From assembly GCF_019175385.1 (NCBI RefSeq), contig NC_083337.1, positions 42,880,938 through 42,944,937 of the forward strand: a stretch of DNA of 64,000 bases, in the 5' to 3' direction. Under the pieces are notes generated by a model. It was given only the letters and a program-made list of their open reading frames with translations, searched no databases and was not told the origin of the DNA. Positions 1 through 10,058 of this stretch are shown piece by piece (positions within the stretch are counted from its first letter, which is position 1; each line of letters opens with the position of its first letter). This DNA comes from Lycium barbarum (taxonomy: Eukaryota; Streptophyta; Magnoliopsida; Solanales; Solanaceae). The position numbers were made by a program, and so were the translations under genes.

Positions 1-964
1 ATTGTGAAATGCAGGTGATGTAGATGAATGATGATTGTTGCCTATTATATTGTGACAGTTGTTATGGATGTTTGGGAGTTGATACATGATAGGGTGAAAG
101 TAGTATAAACAAAGGAAACGCTGCCCAATTTTCTTTAGCTTTAATAAGCATGTTTAAGTAATCGATTAGCTAATGTTAATGCGAATTCTCTTGAAGGTAA
201 AAACGTGGGTATTGAAGGAGAACAAGCAATCGATTGATTTGTCAAACGAAAAAGGTATGTGAAGGTAGTGCTTTCTTTCTATGGCATGAATCCTATGGCA
301 TGATTTTTCCTTCTTCTCCACGAATCCTCTATACCCCGGAAAGCTAAGAATCTATCTTCATGAATAGCTACATGAGATAAGAGATACATTATAAGCCTAA
401 TAATGATGATGATGAGCTTAAGTGTAAAGATTCTAGAGTTCATGATATGATATTGCTACAAAGCTAATGATGTTGTTTACCGTATACACTCACCTTATAT
501 ACTATTTCCTTCAAGGTGAGGCAGAATGCTTATAAATGCTCCATAATTGAATCGGGGGTTCACGACCTTATGTCACCTCGATAAAGTATAGCTGTCTTTG
601 AGTTTCTACGCATGCATTATGATGAGTACATCTTGATGATATCACACCGCGCCTATATGGTCGGGCAGACACCGCTAAGGTGGGCAGCGTATACAGTTTG
701 TCTAGATAGCATGGCAGACACCACTAGTAGGCGGCATGAGATGGTACCCCGGACGCGAGAGGCCTAGACACAGGGTAATGATTATCACACCGTACCTATA
801 TGGACGGGCATCTTATACATTTATGCATATATGATATGATGACGATTATGAAGTAAGCCATCATGTATTATTTCTTTTATAAGTGATAGTCAGATACAAT
901 TGCTCCTTATTTGATGCTTCGTTTATCTCATTGACGTATTATTATTACCTATGCCTCTCATACT

Positions 965-1021
965 CAGTACAATGTTCGTACTGACGTCCGTTTTCTTTGG
1001 ACGTTGTGTTCATGCCCACAG
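965..1021 (+). other. LTR hairpin block, copy 1
   Basis: Stem 1 is CAGTAC-7 nt-GTACTG (965-983). Stem 2 is ACGTCC-9 nt-GGACGT. Stem 3 is TTGTG...CACAG, where most families have CTGCG...CGCAG, so one C-G pair has become T-A on both sides. The partner hairpin at 1142-1160 is GACGGG-7 nt-CCCGTC, a perfect stem. Confidence 0.7.
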
Positions 1022-1234
1022 GTAGACAGGGAGGTGAGCTTGATCCAGACTCGTAGGAGCTATTAGCTGACTTGAGAGCACTCCATTGTTCTAGAGGTGC
1101 CTTTGATTATTGTTTTGTGTACATATGTACATTTTGGGCACGACGGGGTTCTATCCCGTCCGTATGTCTAGTACTCTAGTAGAGGCTCGCAGATACGTAG
1201 GTGTGGGTTATATGGTCTTACGATGTTGCCATTG

Positions 1235-1240
<6 letters not shown>

Positions 1241-1275
<35 letters not shown>
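1241..1275. repeat. (TA)n microsatellite
   Basis: Uninterrupted TA dinucleotide tract of about 35 bases inside the LTR, downstream of the hairpin blocks. Confidence 0.9.
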
Positions 1276-1278
<3 letters not shown>

Positions 1279-1433
1279 CATTTTGATAGCCGAAAGGCTT
1301 ATGTATATAAAAGTATTTGTGTTCTCAAATGAAAAATGCTTTTTTTATGATTTGAGTACGATGAGTAATAGAATGAGTGGTGCTCGGGGGTTAGCCCCGG
1401 GTACCCGTCACGGCCCCTAGTCGGGTCATGACA

Positions 1434-2706
1434 TATATGCATTGCACGCATTCTCTCATAATTATCATGCATGGCCGATACCCGATGATGATCCGGTATC
1501 GTTTATTGAGTGAAACTGATATGTGTTAAACACTTTTACTTGAGTGATTCTGAAAAAGGCCGATGTCCGCAGATCCATTCCGGAATCATTGTTTATACGA
1601 AACTAACACTTGATAAACTCTTTTACTTGAGTGATTTTGAGGAGGCCGATATCCGGGGTTCAATTCTGGAATCGCTGATATTTGACAACTCTTTTGAGTG
1701 ATTATGAGGAGGCCGATGTCCGATGGTATATTTGGGCATCGTTGTTGCATGCCCATTTCTGATGTTATGCCAGATTCGATTGTTGTGAATAGGCTCCGCG
1801 AGTCCCCCAAAGTGGTGCCGGTGAGACCCCCCTGTGAGCACCTAGCCAGGGTCTCGTCTATCTGTTTCGCAAAGATCCAGGACCGGTGACACTTAGACTT
1901 CGCGAGTCAAACTGGGTTGTGCTGCCGAGACGTCGATATTCCATCTGGAGTACATGTGTAGATCTCATTTTGCATAGCATGGCATGACATCACATTCATT
2001 CCATTATTGCATTGCATTGCATTATGACTTGTGTGAGATGTCGTGATGATTGTACTGTGACGATTTGTGGTGTTGATTCTATTGTGTTGCTGGTCCCAAG
2101 ATTGGATATACTCAGACTTATCATATTGGGGTTAGATACTTGCATAGGTGTTGATGGATACTCGATTATAATTGTACTGTTCCATGCGTGATTGATTTAC
2201 TTGTTTATCTGCATTATTTTCTGAATTGTGTTAACTATGCTTAGTCGGCCTATGATGCCTACCAGTACTGTTGTTTGTGTTGACCTGCACTTGCTGCATT
2301 CTTTTATGAATGCTGATTATCAGGCCAGATCTACTTCTCTGACTCGTGGCTGATCGACTCTTCAGCTTCTACTTGAGTTTTCTAGGGTGAGCATGGCGTC
2401 CGCGGACCTCGAAGACTCATCTTTTGCTTATGTCTTACTTTCACTCAAGACATGATTTGAGACATTTATGTATTTTTATTCAGAACTTAATATTAGGATT
2501 TTTGATGCTCTTGTATGACCAGACCAGATACTAGGGTGGATTCAGTTACTTCCGCACTTATCTATATTATATCATATTGTGAGACTTACGTCATTTACTT
2601 CTTCCACTATTTTATTATGTTTATTGATTGAGAACATTGAGTTAAGGGTTCGCCTATCGCGGTGGGAACGGTAGGTGCCCGAGCGAGCCCAAAATGGGTC
2701 GTGACG
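1434..2706 (+). mobile_element. LTR fragment of an E/K-like family
   Basis: This segment starts abruptly after the previous LTR and ends in AAAATGGGTCGTGACG at 2706. Just upstream is a reverse-complement-like version of the E and K termini (GGTTCGCCTAT...GTAGGTGCC). CTAGGGTGAGCATGG near 2383 also has a counterpart in K (57,790 region). It therefore reads as the 3' part of a plus-strand LTR interrupted by, or fused to, the LTR at 1-1433. No coding region is visible. Confidence 0.6.
1469..1745 (+). repeat. Imperfect tandem repeats of about 70-90 bp
   Basis: Four decayed units each contain a GGCCGATnnCCG core (about 1470, 1559, 1646 and 1710). Three of them are preceded by TTTT...GAGTGATT and separated by variants of CTGATA...ACAACTC. 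The units lie inside the LTR fragment, at the place where other LTRs here carry GC-rich tandem hairpins. Confidence 0.6.
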
Positions 2707-4173
2707 ATCTTAGTCTTCATGAAATAGTAATATTTGTTTTATTTCATAAAGTATTTATAATTTATTGGTGATATATTTACCACTTTAAACGTAGAATAAT
2801 TAAGGGGATATTATTTTAATAATAATAATAATATGATATAAGGATCGAAATAATTGGTCACAAGTGTCCTGCACATGTACATATATTAGGTACACTTATT
2901 ATGACTCCTTAAATTCAAAAGGGATATTTTATTTCAGTGGAAAGTGGCCCCACGTGTCTTTATGTCACTACAAATTAGGACAAAAGAAAAGGTTTTCTTC
3001 CATATAACATTTTCACTGTGGGAGCTATGAACATTTTTTATGCAAAACCTCTCCACATATGAAAAGACATATTAGTTCTAGTACGTTTTGTTTTGGAAGA
3101 TCAACAAGTACCTCAGCAAAAATTTTGTGCTCTATATTTCAGCAACTTAGTTCTTTTTATCAATAAAATAGCAACATTCTTGCATATATTCCAATGGAAG
3201 ACGTATAATCCCTCTCATGAGAAACATAGCCGGTTTTGTTCACTACTACGATCTCGTTATTCCATTTTCTCGCGTTGTTGAATTCGGGCTTCCTTTGAGG
3301 TGAAGTAAGGTTGAAGAAGAATACTTCGTGGCATATAAGGTAAGAATTCTTCACTCCCGGATATATTTAAATTCGCCCAAGTCATAGCTAAATTGTGAGA
3401 TGAGAAATACAGAACTAATAGCGGGAAATCGTAATAGGTGATGTTATTGTCGTTGAGTTGTGGAATGCTCTTGATGGTTACTCTAATGTTGTTTAGTGGA
3501 TGGAAGGTCATGAAAGATAGATTTAGTAGTTGTTGTTGTTATACTAAAAGTATACGTGAAAGGAGGTGTATAGAAATGTTGGTATATTGATTTATATTGG
3601 GTGGTCTGAGTATATTCTTTAGTTTCTCCATGACTAGTATTCAAGGGAGGTAATTGAAACTTGTTGTTAATCTCGTTGGTTTTGTTGTTGAAGTTATGGG
3701 TGTGTATGAAGTAGGAGAAATGCTGCCTGATTCTTTTTAGAAACTCATTATCGTTCGATATACCCTGTATACTAGTATTCGCTAAATTAATGGATGTATT
3801 GTCATTATTGTAGGTTGAAGTGCTAATTGAGCCGAGTTCTTTATTGAGTGCATATTGACGACAAGAGGTAGGTTAAGGTTATCCTTTCTTTTATTTTAGC
3901 ATGACCCATGATATTACGAAACCTAAACGAATGTTGCTCTATAATTATTCAACTCTTAGAACGTTAGAGAAGTTTACTTTATGACACTCATATGATTGAG
4001 CTTCCAAGAATATTGTTCCTTATGTTCGTAAGTCCTGAAGGGGCATGTACAAGGTTTCACATTTCCACACATTTCTTCATTTATTCCAAGTTCCAAAGGG
4101 GGCGTATGAAAATGATGACTAGATAGTCACTCCGAAGGGAGTTTCGAGTCTTATAAGTTTGGTCATGCATCAT

Positions 4174-4177
<4 letters not shown>

Positions 4178-4211
<34 letters not shown>
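4178..4211. repeat. (AT)n microsatellite
   Basis: AT dinucleotide tract of about 34 bases inside the LTR, upstream of the hairpin block. Confidence 0.9.
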
Positions 4212-4215
<4 letters not shown>

Positions 4216-4289
4216 TTTCCAAAGTTGACTCCTACATTCTTCTTATCCTTTGAGTCTTGATATGTTGTTTCATTTCTTCCTTACATACT

Positions 4290-4349
4290 CAGTACATTAT
4301 TCGTAGTGACGTCCCTTTGCCTTGGGGCACTGTGTTTCGTGGTACACAG
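4290..4349 (+). other. LTR hairpin block, copy 2
   Basis: Stem 1 is CAGTAC-7 nt-GTAGTG, with one mismatch. Stem 2 is GTCCC-8 nt-GGGGC. Stem 3 is CTGTG-10 nt-CACAG, perfect and compensating relative to the usual CTGCG...CGCAG. The fourth hairpin at 4489-4507 is GTCGGG-7 nt-CCCGAC, a perfect stem that differs in both arms from copy 1. Confidence 0.7.
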
Positions 4350-4791
4350 GTGTGGATAGATGAGTAGAGGACACTCGCCATAGGATGCTCTCGAGCTATT
4401 AACTAGATTGGTGAACTCTATTTCTATTTCGAGTATTGCCGAGTCGGAATACATATGCATATATACGTGTCATATGCATTATGGGTATGTCGGGGCCCTG
4501 TCCCGACCTATGTTATGGTATCTTGGTTCATGTTAGAGACTTTGCAGACAGTGTTTTGGGCATGGTGTGTCGAGATGTCGGCAGTGTCTATAGCAGTCGT
4601 GTAGATCTGTTGATTCATCTGTATTCTTCACGAAAGGTTTTACCGAGTTTACGATAATTTGATAGCAAGCATGAAATGAATGGTTTATGGGCTCACGTAA
4701 GGATAATATAGGCGAAATGAATAGCATGGTGATGCTCGGTCAGGCAGAGCATTGGTTGTTGGTCGCGGTCCTTCGGTTTGGGTCATGACAT

Positions 4792-5139
4792 GGGCCATTC
4801 AAAGTTCTTGAAATAATCAATAACATTGCCTGCAAGATTGACTTTCCAAGTGAGTATAATGTTCATAATGTTTTCAATGTAAGTGATCTTTCCTCTAGTG
4901 TTGTAGGTATGAATTTACATTCGAGCACGAATATTCTCCAAGAAGGGGAGGATGATATGAACCCAGCAAGCATAAGGCCATGCACTAGGAGTCAAGCAAG
5001 AGAACTTCAAGAGTTGCAAGCCTTGTTCATGAAGAGGAAGCCTTGGAAAAGATTGGAGAGAAGACCTCCCGAATTCACAACATTTGGGAGTTGGCATTGG
5101 AAGATTTGTAAAGTGGCTGGATGCGCAGAATGGCTATAA
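4792..5139 (+). pseudogene. Gypsy pol 3' end (integrase C-terminus), left copy
   Basis: The frame is open from the LTR junction at 4791 to a stop at 5139. It starts GPFKVLEIINN and continues with a segment ending EYNVHNVFNVSDLS. This matches the integrase C-terminal pattern of Ty3/gypsy polyproteins, in which a GPF(K/Q)VLERI strand is followed by a Y(K/N)VDLP..FNVSDL strand. A short hydrophilic tail with LQEGEDD follows, a common end in this group. Everything upstream (gag, protease, RT, RNase H, catalytic core) is cut off by the LTR. The last ~35 residues (WKRLERRPPEF...) match nothing I recognise. The clade is not assigned because the diagnostic domains are missing. Confidence 0.75.
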
Positions 5140-6055
5140 GTGCAGCTATGGGGATAAGATTGCAATCGAAGGTCATATTTGCAAATTATGAGGTTAGAAT
5201 GGCAATTTGAGGTCATAATTGCAAGTTATCAGACTTTTGATGCAATTGAAGACCTGTGTGGGTAATTTTGCAAAAGAGCCACTTTAGGGCCCTTTGGTGT
5301 AATAAGCACTAGTATTAATATGGCACTTAGCATTCATTTCATGGTTAGCCTGAATTTTGTGTGAACTCACATATTGAGAGATTTTAGTTAATAGATAGTT
5401 TGTTTGGTTACCTACACTAAGTGTGATTTCATTATTGCAAATTGAATTGCTTGTCCATTGAATTCATCTAGATTGCTCATATGTGGATTCTAATTGAGTC
5501 TGCTAATTGATTCAAATTGCTTTGGTTGTTCGATTGAATTTAAAATAGGAGGGTCTAAGATTCATATACTTAGATTTGCCTATAGCATTCATTACCAATT
5601 AGGTCAAGTATCTATCCTCTAATCTCCATAATCCCCAATTTTTCATCAATCTTTTGTTTTCCTTTGTTTTTTTTTAATTCTTAGAGTTTCCCTAGGCTGA
5701 TTGTTATCCTAGTTAGTTGGGGGTTTTCTTTGATAGTTTCTCCCAGCTTCTTATTCTTAATTATTCATCCTCCTACTCTTTTTCTTCTTCATGGGAATGG
5801 TTATTGCGTATTTTATAAACTCCTTTTGTGCTACGCCTTTGGTGAGGTGACTTGTTCCTTATATTTCCATATGTGTAGATTATCCATATATGTTCCTGTA
5901 TCCCCACACACAGGCCTATTTACTCTGATTGAGGACTATTGTTGGGGACCCAATCTTTCTTTCATTTTTTTGTGCCTTCTAATCTAGATTCAAAATGTAT
6001 TTTCCATTCCGGGTGTTGCTTGATCCTTTGATTTACCCTGACTTCTCTAGCTATA
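5140..6055 (+). other. Noncoding 3' flank of the truncated gypsy, left copy
   Basis: AT-rich sequence between the pol stop and the E terminus. Short repeated phrases (GCAATTGAAG, GGTCATA(A/T)TTGCAA) occur just after the stop. It is probably the 3' UTR and LTR of the host gypsy element, but I find no clear polypurine tract or TG start. It ends in CTATA, the left flank of E. The 85-codon ORF at 5730 has no recognisable content. Confidence 0.4.
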
Positions 6056-7129
6056 TGTCACGACCCCAAATTCAGAGTCGTGAAGGCACCTACCCCCACC
6101 CCGTAGGCGAACCATCCACAACCGATTAATTAACTCAAACAAGTTTAGAAGGTGGAAAGAACAAGAGAACAAATTTTAAGGTCTTAATAATATCTCATGA
6201 TACGTAGGAGAATAATTACAAGCATCCCAAAATCGGGTGTCATAGTACAAGAACTCCTAAGATGGAACACTGTCCGAATGAGAAAAGATAGAAATAAGTA
6301 AATAAAAAAGAATTTGGTTCCATGGATCTGCCAACAGCTCACCCTGAATCCTTCGAAAGCACTCCTTAACAGACTATGAAGTTTCGAGCTCCGCTCATGC
6401 TAGGAACTGAACTTGAACTCAAAAAGGGGTTAGCATGTGTAGAGTAAGTACGGGAATTTAATGCGTACTCAACAGCTTCATTGACCTACCCTAAACTAAA
6501 CTGGTGACGAGGATTTATCTTACGAATGCTTAGTTTCACACTAAGCCACGATTAGTCCAACATCATAACATAATAAGTTACAAGCCTAAATATGAGAATC
6601 CTCCGAGTTCACAAGTATTCAAATTGTCATTTAAGTGGGATAAGTACATTTCAATCAACAATTCAAGTAAGTCACCCAACGAGGAGTTCTTAAAAAGATA
6701 TCATATGTGAATGCATAGAAATGCAAGGCCTTTCCATCACTGATACACACACGCTCCGTAATATGGAATACGTGACCCATGGGGCGAGGTCCATATACCA
6801 CCCCGAATCATTTTCCATCGGGTTCTTAGCCACCTCAGGCTTCCAACCTTTATAGTTAGACAATTAGGCTCACATTACCTATCTCTAGGCAATAGGTTCA
6901 GATGACATATACTTAGCTAATTAGGCTCACATTACCTGTCTTTAGCCAATTTGGCTCCTTACATTCGCATCACTCTATCCGGAACCATTTCTTGTCGGAC
7001 AGCACATATGTATCCTCAAGTGTAATAAGCATAAGATACTATATGAAAGCAAAACGTAACATTTAGACCAAACTTCTAGACAATTCCCATAACATGGCAC
7101 CTGTACCCAATACAAGTGCTCGTTACCTC
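6056..7129 (-). mobile_element. E 3' LTR, first ~1.07 kb, left copy
   Basis: Begins TGTCACGACCCC, the reverse complement of the LTR end, preceded by CTATA as in the right copy at 14080-14084. The sequence runs parallel to 14085-15158 and stops at ...GTTACCTC, where H starts. The right copy continues without interruption, so this is the filled version of the site. Confidence 0.8.
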
Positions 7130-7420
7130 TGTTACACGGCGCCTTCCTGAGACTTCTTGGAAGGGCAACGTAAGGCTAAGCAACCGATGATTCCAAGGTT
7201 ACTGTCCGCCAACTGGGGTCCCCTCCGCACGCTAGACGAGACTGTCAGTGCCGTGCGGGAAAACCAATGTCAAGAGCAATTGAGAGAACAGGAAAGTGAA
7301 TTGAGAAAAGAGTTGTTTGCATTAATGAAAGCTATTACAAAGAAAGCAAGCGGTGTCGAGGGGGAGAGACACCAGTACAGAGAATTGATTGCTTGCTTGA
7401 AAGTTTTGATTGCTTGATCC
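7130..7420 (-). other. H 3' terminal region, possible short LTR
   Basis: TGTTACACGG at 7130 could be the reverse complement of an LTR end. Near 7420, TTGATCCCCCCTAATAATGC gives TTAGGGGGGA on the element strand, a possible polypurine tract, although no TG follows it directly. An 86-codon plus-strand ORF (7157-7417) covers this stretch but matches no known protein. With the other LTR missing, the LTR call cannot be confirmed. Confidence 0.35.
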
Positions 7421-7539
7421 CCCCTAATAATGCTTTAAAAATAAAAACCCAAGTCATAGAACTAGACATAGGCTTGCTAGAGAATCACAACCAAAAATAC
7501 ATAAAGTAAACTACTCTATAATTACAACAAAAGAGACAT

Positions 7540-7880
7540 AACTAGAGCAGGTCCATGTGCACCCTTGGTCGGGGCACTGCCGTGCGCGCAGGGCATGGTG
7601 CGCGTGCGCACTGAGGCGCAGGCACTAGGCGCTGAGCGCTGGCACTGTAGCAGAGCTGCATTGTCACTGGGCGCTGGGCACGCGTTGAGGCACGGCCAGC
7701 GCAGGGGTGCGAGCGAGGGACATTGATGGGGTGACATTGGCAGAAGCAACCTTGTCACTTGGGTCGTCCGAGACCACGGGGCCGTCCATGGCGCTAGGCG
7801 CTGAGAGGCTTGCCATGGCGCCATGGGGCGCGCCCAAGGGGTCATGGGGCATGCCTGGAAAGCCGCCCATGACATTCTCC
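7540..7880. repeat. GC-rich low-complexity stretch
   Basis: GC content is far above the surroundings, with recurring GGCGCTGGGC / GGCGCTGAG words. It underlies the Ala/Pro/Ser-rich tail of the H polyprotein and continues past its stop at 7664, so the repetition is at DNA level as well as in the protein. Confidence 0.5.
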
Positions 7881-9384
7881 CCCACCTGAGTTAGCGACGT
7901 CCTCGGCGCCTTGCTTGCAAGATAGTCATCGATCAGGTGCTTGTAGGCTTTGAGGCTGGTGCCCCTCTCCCATGTATTCTCTTCAGCATCACATCCCAGC
8001 CATTTCACCAGGAACTCTTGGTGATCTTTCCTTGAGGCATGTATGACTCGATCGTTGAGGATAGCTTCTACTACCCTTTTCCCAGTTGCTTGTGGGCCTC
8101 GAATACTGGGTATTGTGAGCTGGCTGCATGAAGGGTCATCTGTGTCTTCTCGAAAAGGCTTTAAAAGACTGACATGGAACACAGGATGAATCTTCCACCA
8201 AGCTGGGGTGTCCACCCAGTATGCTACCTTCCCGATGCGCCTCTCAATGGACAGAGGGCCAATGTATTTTTGCAACAGGCAAGGGTCGTGGACTCCTGCA
8301 AATAGGTATCTCTTGGGGATCTTCACCATCACCTTGTCCCCAACCTGATATTCCACAAAACGACGATTCTGATCAGCATGTCTCTTCATCCGCTTTTGTG
8401 CTTTTACCAGATAGCTCCGCACTATCTCTAGATTCTGCTTCCATTCTTTTGAGAAGCTAGCTACTCGTGGAGATTTGGCCATGTTTGGGGCATTCACAGT
8501 GTGTGGGAGTAGCGGTTGCTGCCCGGTAACAATTTCAAAAGCGCTCCTATTTGTGCTAGAGCTCTTTTGTGAGTTGAAACACAGTTTGGCCGCATCCAAT
8601 AGCTTCACCCAATTCTTCTGCGAGCCGGTAACAAAGTGCCGCAAGTATTCCTCTAACATGCCATTGAACCGCTCCGTCTGACCATCGAATTGCGGTTTAA
8701 AACTCGAGCTGTGGCTCAATTTAGACCCCAAGCACTTAAAGAGCTCGGTCCAAAAGTTGCTGGTGAAGCGAGAGTCGCGGTCACTAACAATATCCTTGGG
8801 CAGGCCCTAATATTTGACAACATGAGTGAAGAAGAGTCGAGTTGTCTCCTCTGCTGATATATACTTGGGTGCTGCAATGAAAGTAGCATACTTATAAAAC
8901 CAATCAACCACGACTAAGATAGTCGTGAGATCTCCAACCTTGGGCAAGCCGGTGATGAAATCCAGTGAGACGCTTTCCCAAGGCCTCTTTGGAACAGGTA
9001 AGGGCTCCAACAGGCCCACTTGTGTCAAACGGTCAGACTTGTCTTTCTGGCATACTAAGCAAGGTTTTACATACTGAGCGACATCATCTGCCATCTGGGG
9101 CCAATAATATGCACAGCGTAGCAATGCCATGGTACGTTCTTCTCCAGGGTGGCCTGCCCATAGAGTATTGTGACATTCCATCAGGAGAGTTCTCTGCAAA
9201 TCTCCTCCTTTAGGAACGTAAAGGCGTTTCCCTTTTTCTTTCAGGAACCCATCTTCCATGTAGAACTGGCGAGTTTTTCCTTGACCTGCCAGGTCAACCA
9301 AATACTGTGCCGAAGGGTCCTTGGTGAGAAGGCCCTGGATTTGATCTTTTATGGTGGTAGCCACCTCGCTCCCCCTAAGGGTGG
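7664..9384 (-). pseudogene. H integrase and chromodomain
   Basis: Integrase inserts element cDNA, and the chromodomain usually steers it to marked chromatin. Visible are the zinc-binding pattern (HNTLWAGHPG...CLVCQ), the catalytic D in SLDFITGLP, the D in IVSDRDSRF, and E exactly 36 residues later in DGQTERFN (D,D-35-E). The usual HPQTDG is altered to KPQFDG. The frame is broken by TAG at 8807-8809, where a Trp is expected (VVKY-GLPKD). The chromodomain lies at residues 218-275 of the downstream frame (7664-8731), with EFLVKWLGCDAEENTWE. A GC-rich tail of about 80 residues follows, rich in Ala, Pro and Ser, which I do not recognise. Confidence 0.85.
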
Positions 9385-10058
9385 CAAGCAGGCATACCGA
9401 TGCTAGATCGTCCCTTCGACTCAGTGCATCCGCAACATGATTGGTCTTCCCACTTCGCTATTCCAGATTGAAGTGAAATTCCGCTAGAAGTTCTTGCCAT
9501 TTAGCCTGGCGGCCATTTAGGTTTGGCTGGGTCATAAAGTGACTGACAGCCGTGTTGTCCATTTTCACCACGAAAGGGGAACCCAGAAGATAATGCCTCC
9601 AAAGGCAAGCAATGGACGACAGCCAATAATTCTTTCTCATGAGCCGCATAGCGCCGTTCCGCATCTTTCAATTTTCGACTTTTGTAGGCCACCAGGTGCC
9701 CCTCTTGTAGCAAGACTCCGCCCAAGGCGTAATCAGATTCATCCGTCTCTACTTCGAAGGGTCTGGTCAAGTCGGGCAAGGCCAAAACAGGGCTACTAGA
9801 CATAGCCACTATTAGTGAGTTGAAAGCGTCTGCTCTCTTTGGCGACCAGTCCTAAGGTGTGATCTTCTTGAGAAGCTGTGTCAGTGGTAATGCAATGAGG
9901 CAGTAGTTCTTGACGAACCGTCGATAAAAGTTGCATAGGCCAAGGAACGCCCTCAAGGCATGGATATCCTTGGGTGGTGGCCAATCTGTGACAGCCTTGA
10001 TCTTTTGTTGGTCCATCTTGATGCGACCTTCTTCAACAACATGCCCAAGGAAGTCAAT
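9385..10058 (-). pseudogene. H RT C-terminus and RNase H, frameshifted
   Basis: This continues the RT frame after the TAG at 10059-10061. The thumb/connection motif FLGLCNFYRRFV lies in one frame. A second stop interrupts TP-DWSPK where Trp is expected. RNase H shows the first Asp context VETDESDYALGG and Glu in HEKELLAVVH. Near 9610 the frame shifts by one base and continues with VKMDNTAVSHF (third Asp). A further stop at 9458-9460 precedes NHVADALSRRD, with the last Asp. Every catalytic residue can still be read, so decay is by point mutations. Confidence 0.85.

Larger units (their letters stand above)
1..1433 (+). mobile_element. LTR 3' portion, cut by the window edge
   Basis: This is the downstream part of a long gypsy LTR. 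It closes with GGGTCATGACA at 1433, a one-base variant of the GGGTCGTGACA end used by most LTRs here. In order it carries the AAACGCTGCC block (about 116), a splice-donor-like GGTATGTG (254), the three-hairpin block (965-1021), the fourth hairpin (1142-1160) and an AT tract. The first 130 bases resemble LTRs N and G (TTATGGATGTTTGGGAGTTG is shared with N). No coding sequence is visible; the short ORFs are AT-repeat or LTR noise. Confidence 0.8.
2707..4790 (+). mobile_element. LTR, 5' end not resolved, 3' end at 4790
   Basis: The right end is GGGTCATGACA at 4790, immediately followed by coding sequence of another gypsy element. That makes this LTR an insertion into a pol 3' end. Upstream are a donor-like AAGGTAAGAATT (about 3340), the AAATGCTGCC block (about 3719), an AT tract, the hairpin block (4290-4349) and the fourth hairpin (4489-4507). 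The promoter-side part (2880-3000) loosely resembles LTR J. No TGTTA start was found, so the left end is probably truncated near 2707. Confidence 0.6.
4515..7129. repeat. 2.6-kb duplication, left copy (filled site)
   Basis: Near-identical to 12543-15158, with scattered substitutions and 1-base indels. It contains the last ~276 bp of the 2707-4790 LTR, a pol 3' end, a noncoding stretch and the first ~1.07 kb of the E 3' LTR. The left boundary runs naturally out of the upstream LTR. At the right boundary the E LTR is interrupted by H. The copies are not TG...CA-bounded and lack primer and polypurine sites at their inner edges, so they are not LTRs of H. Confidence 0.85.

Noticed and set aside
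1586..1889. Overlapping ORFs on both strands
   Set aside because: They fall within tandem repeats of an LTR, with no codon structure and no homology.
7157..7417. 86-codon ORF next to H as a small gene
   Set aside because: It starts from TTG and lies in the probable LTR/3' end of H. The protein is low complexity and unrecognised.
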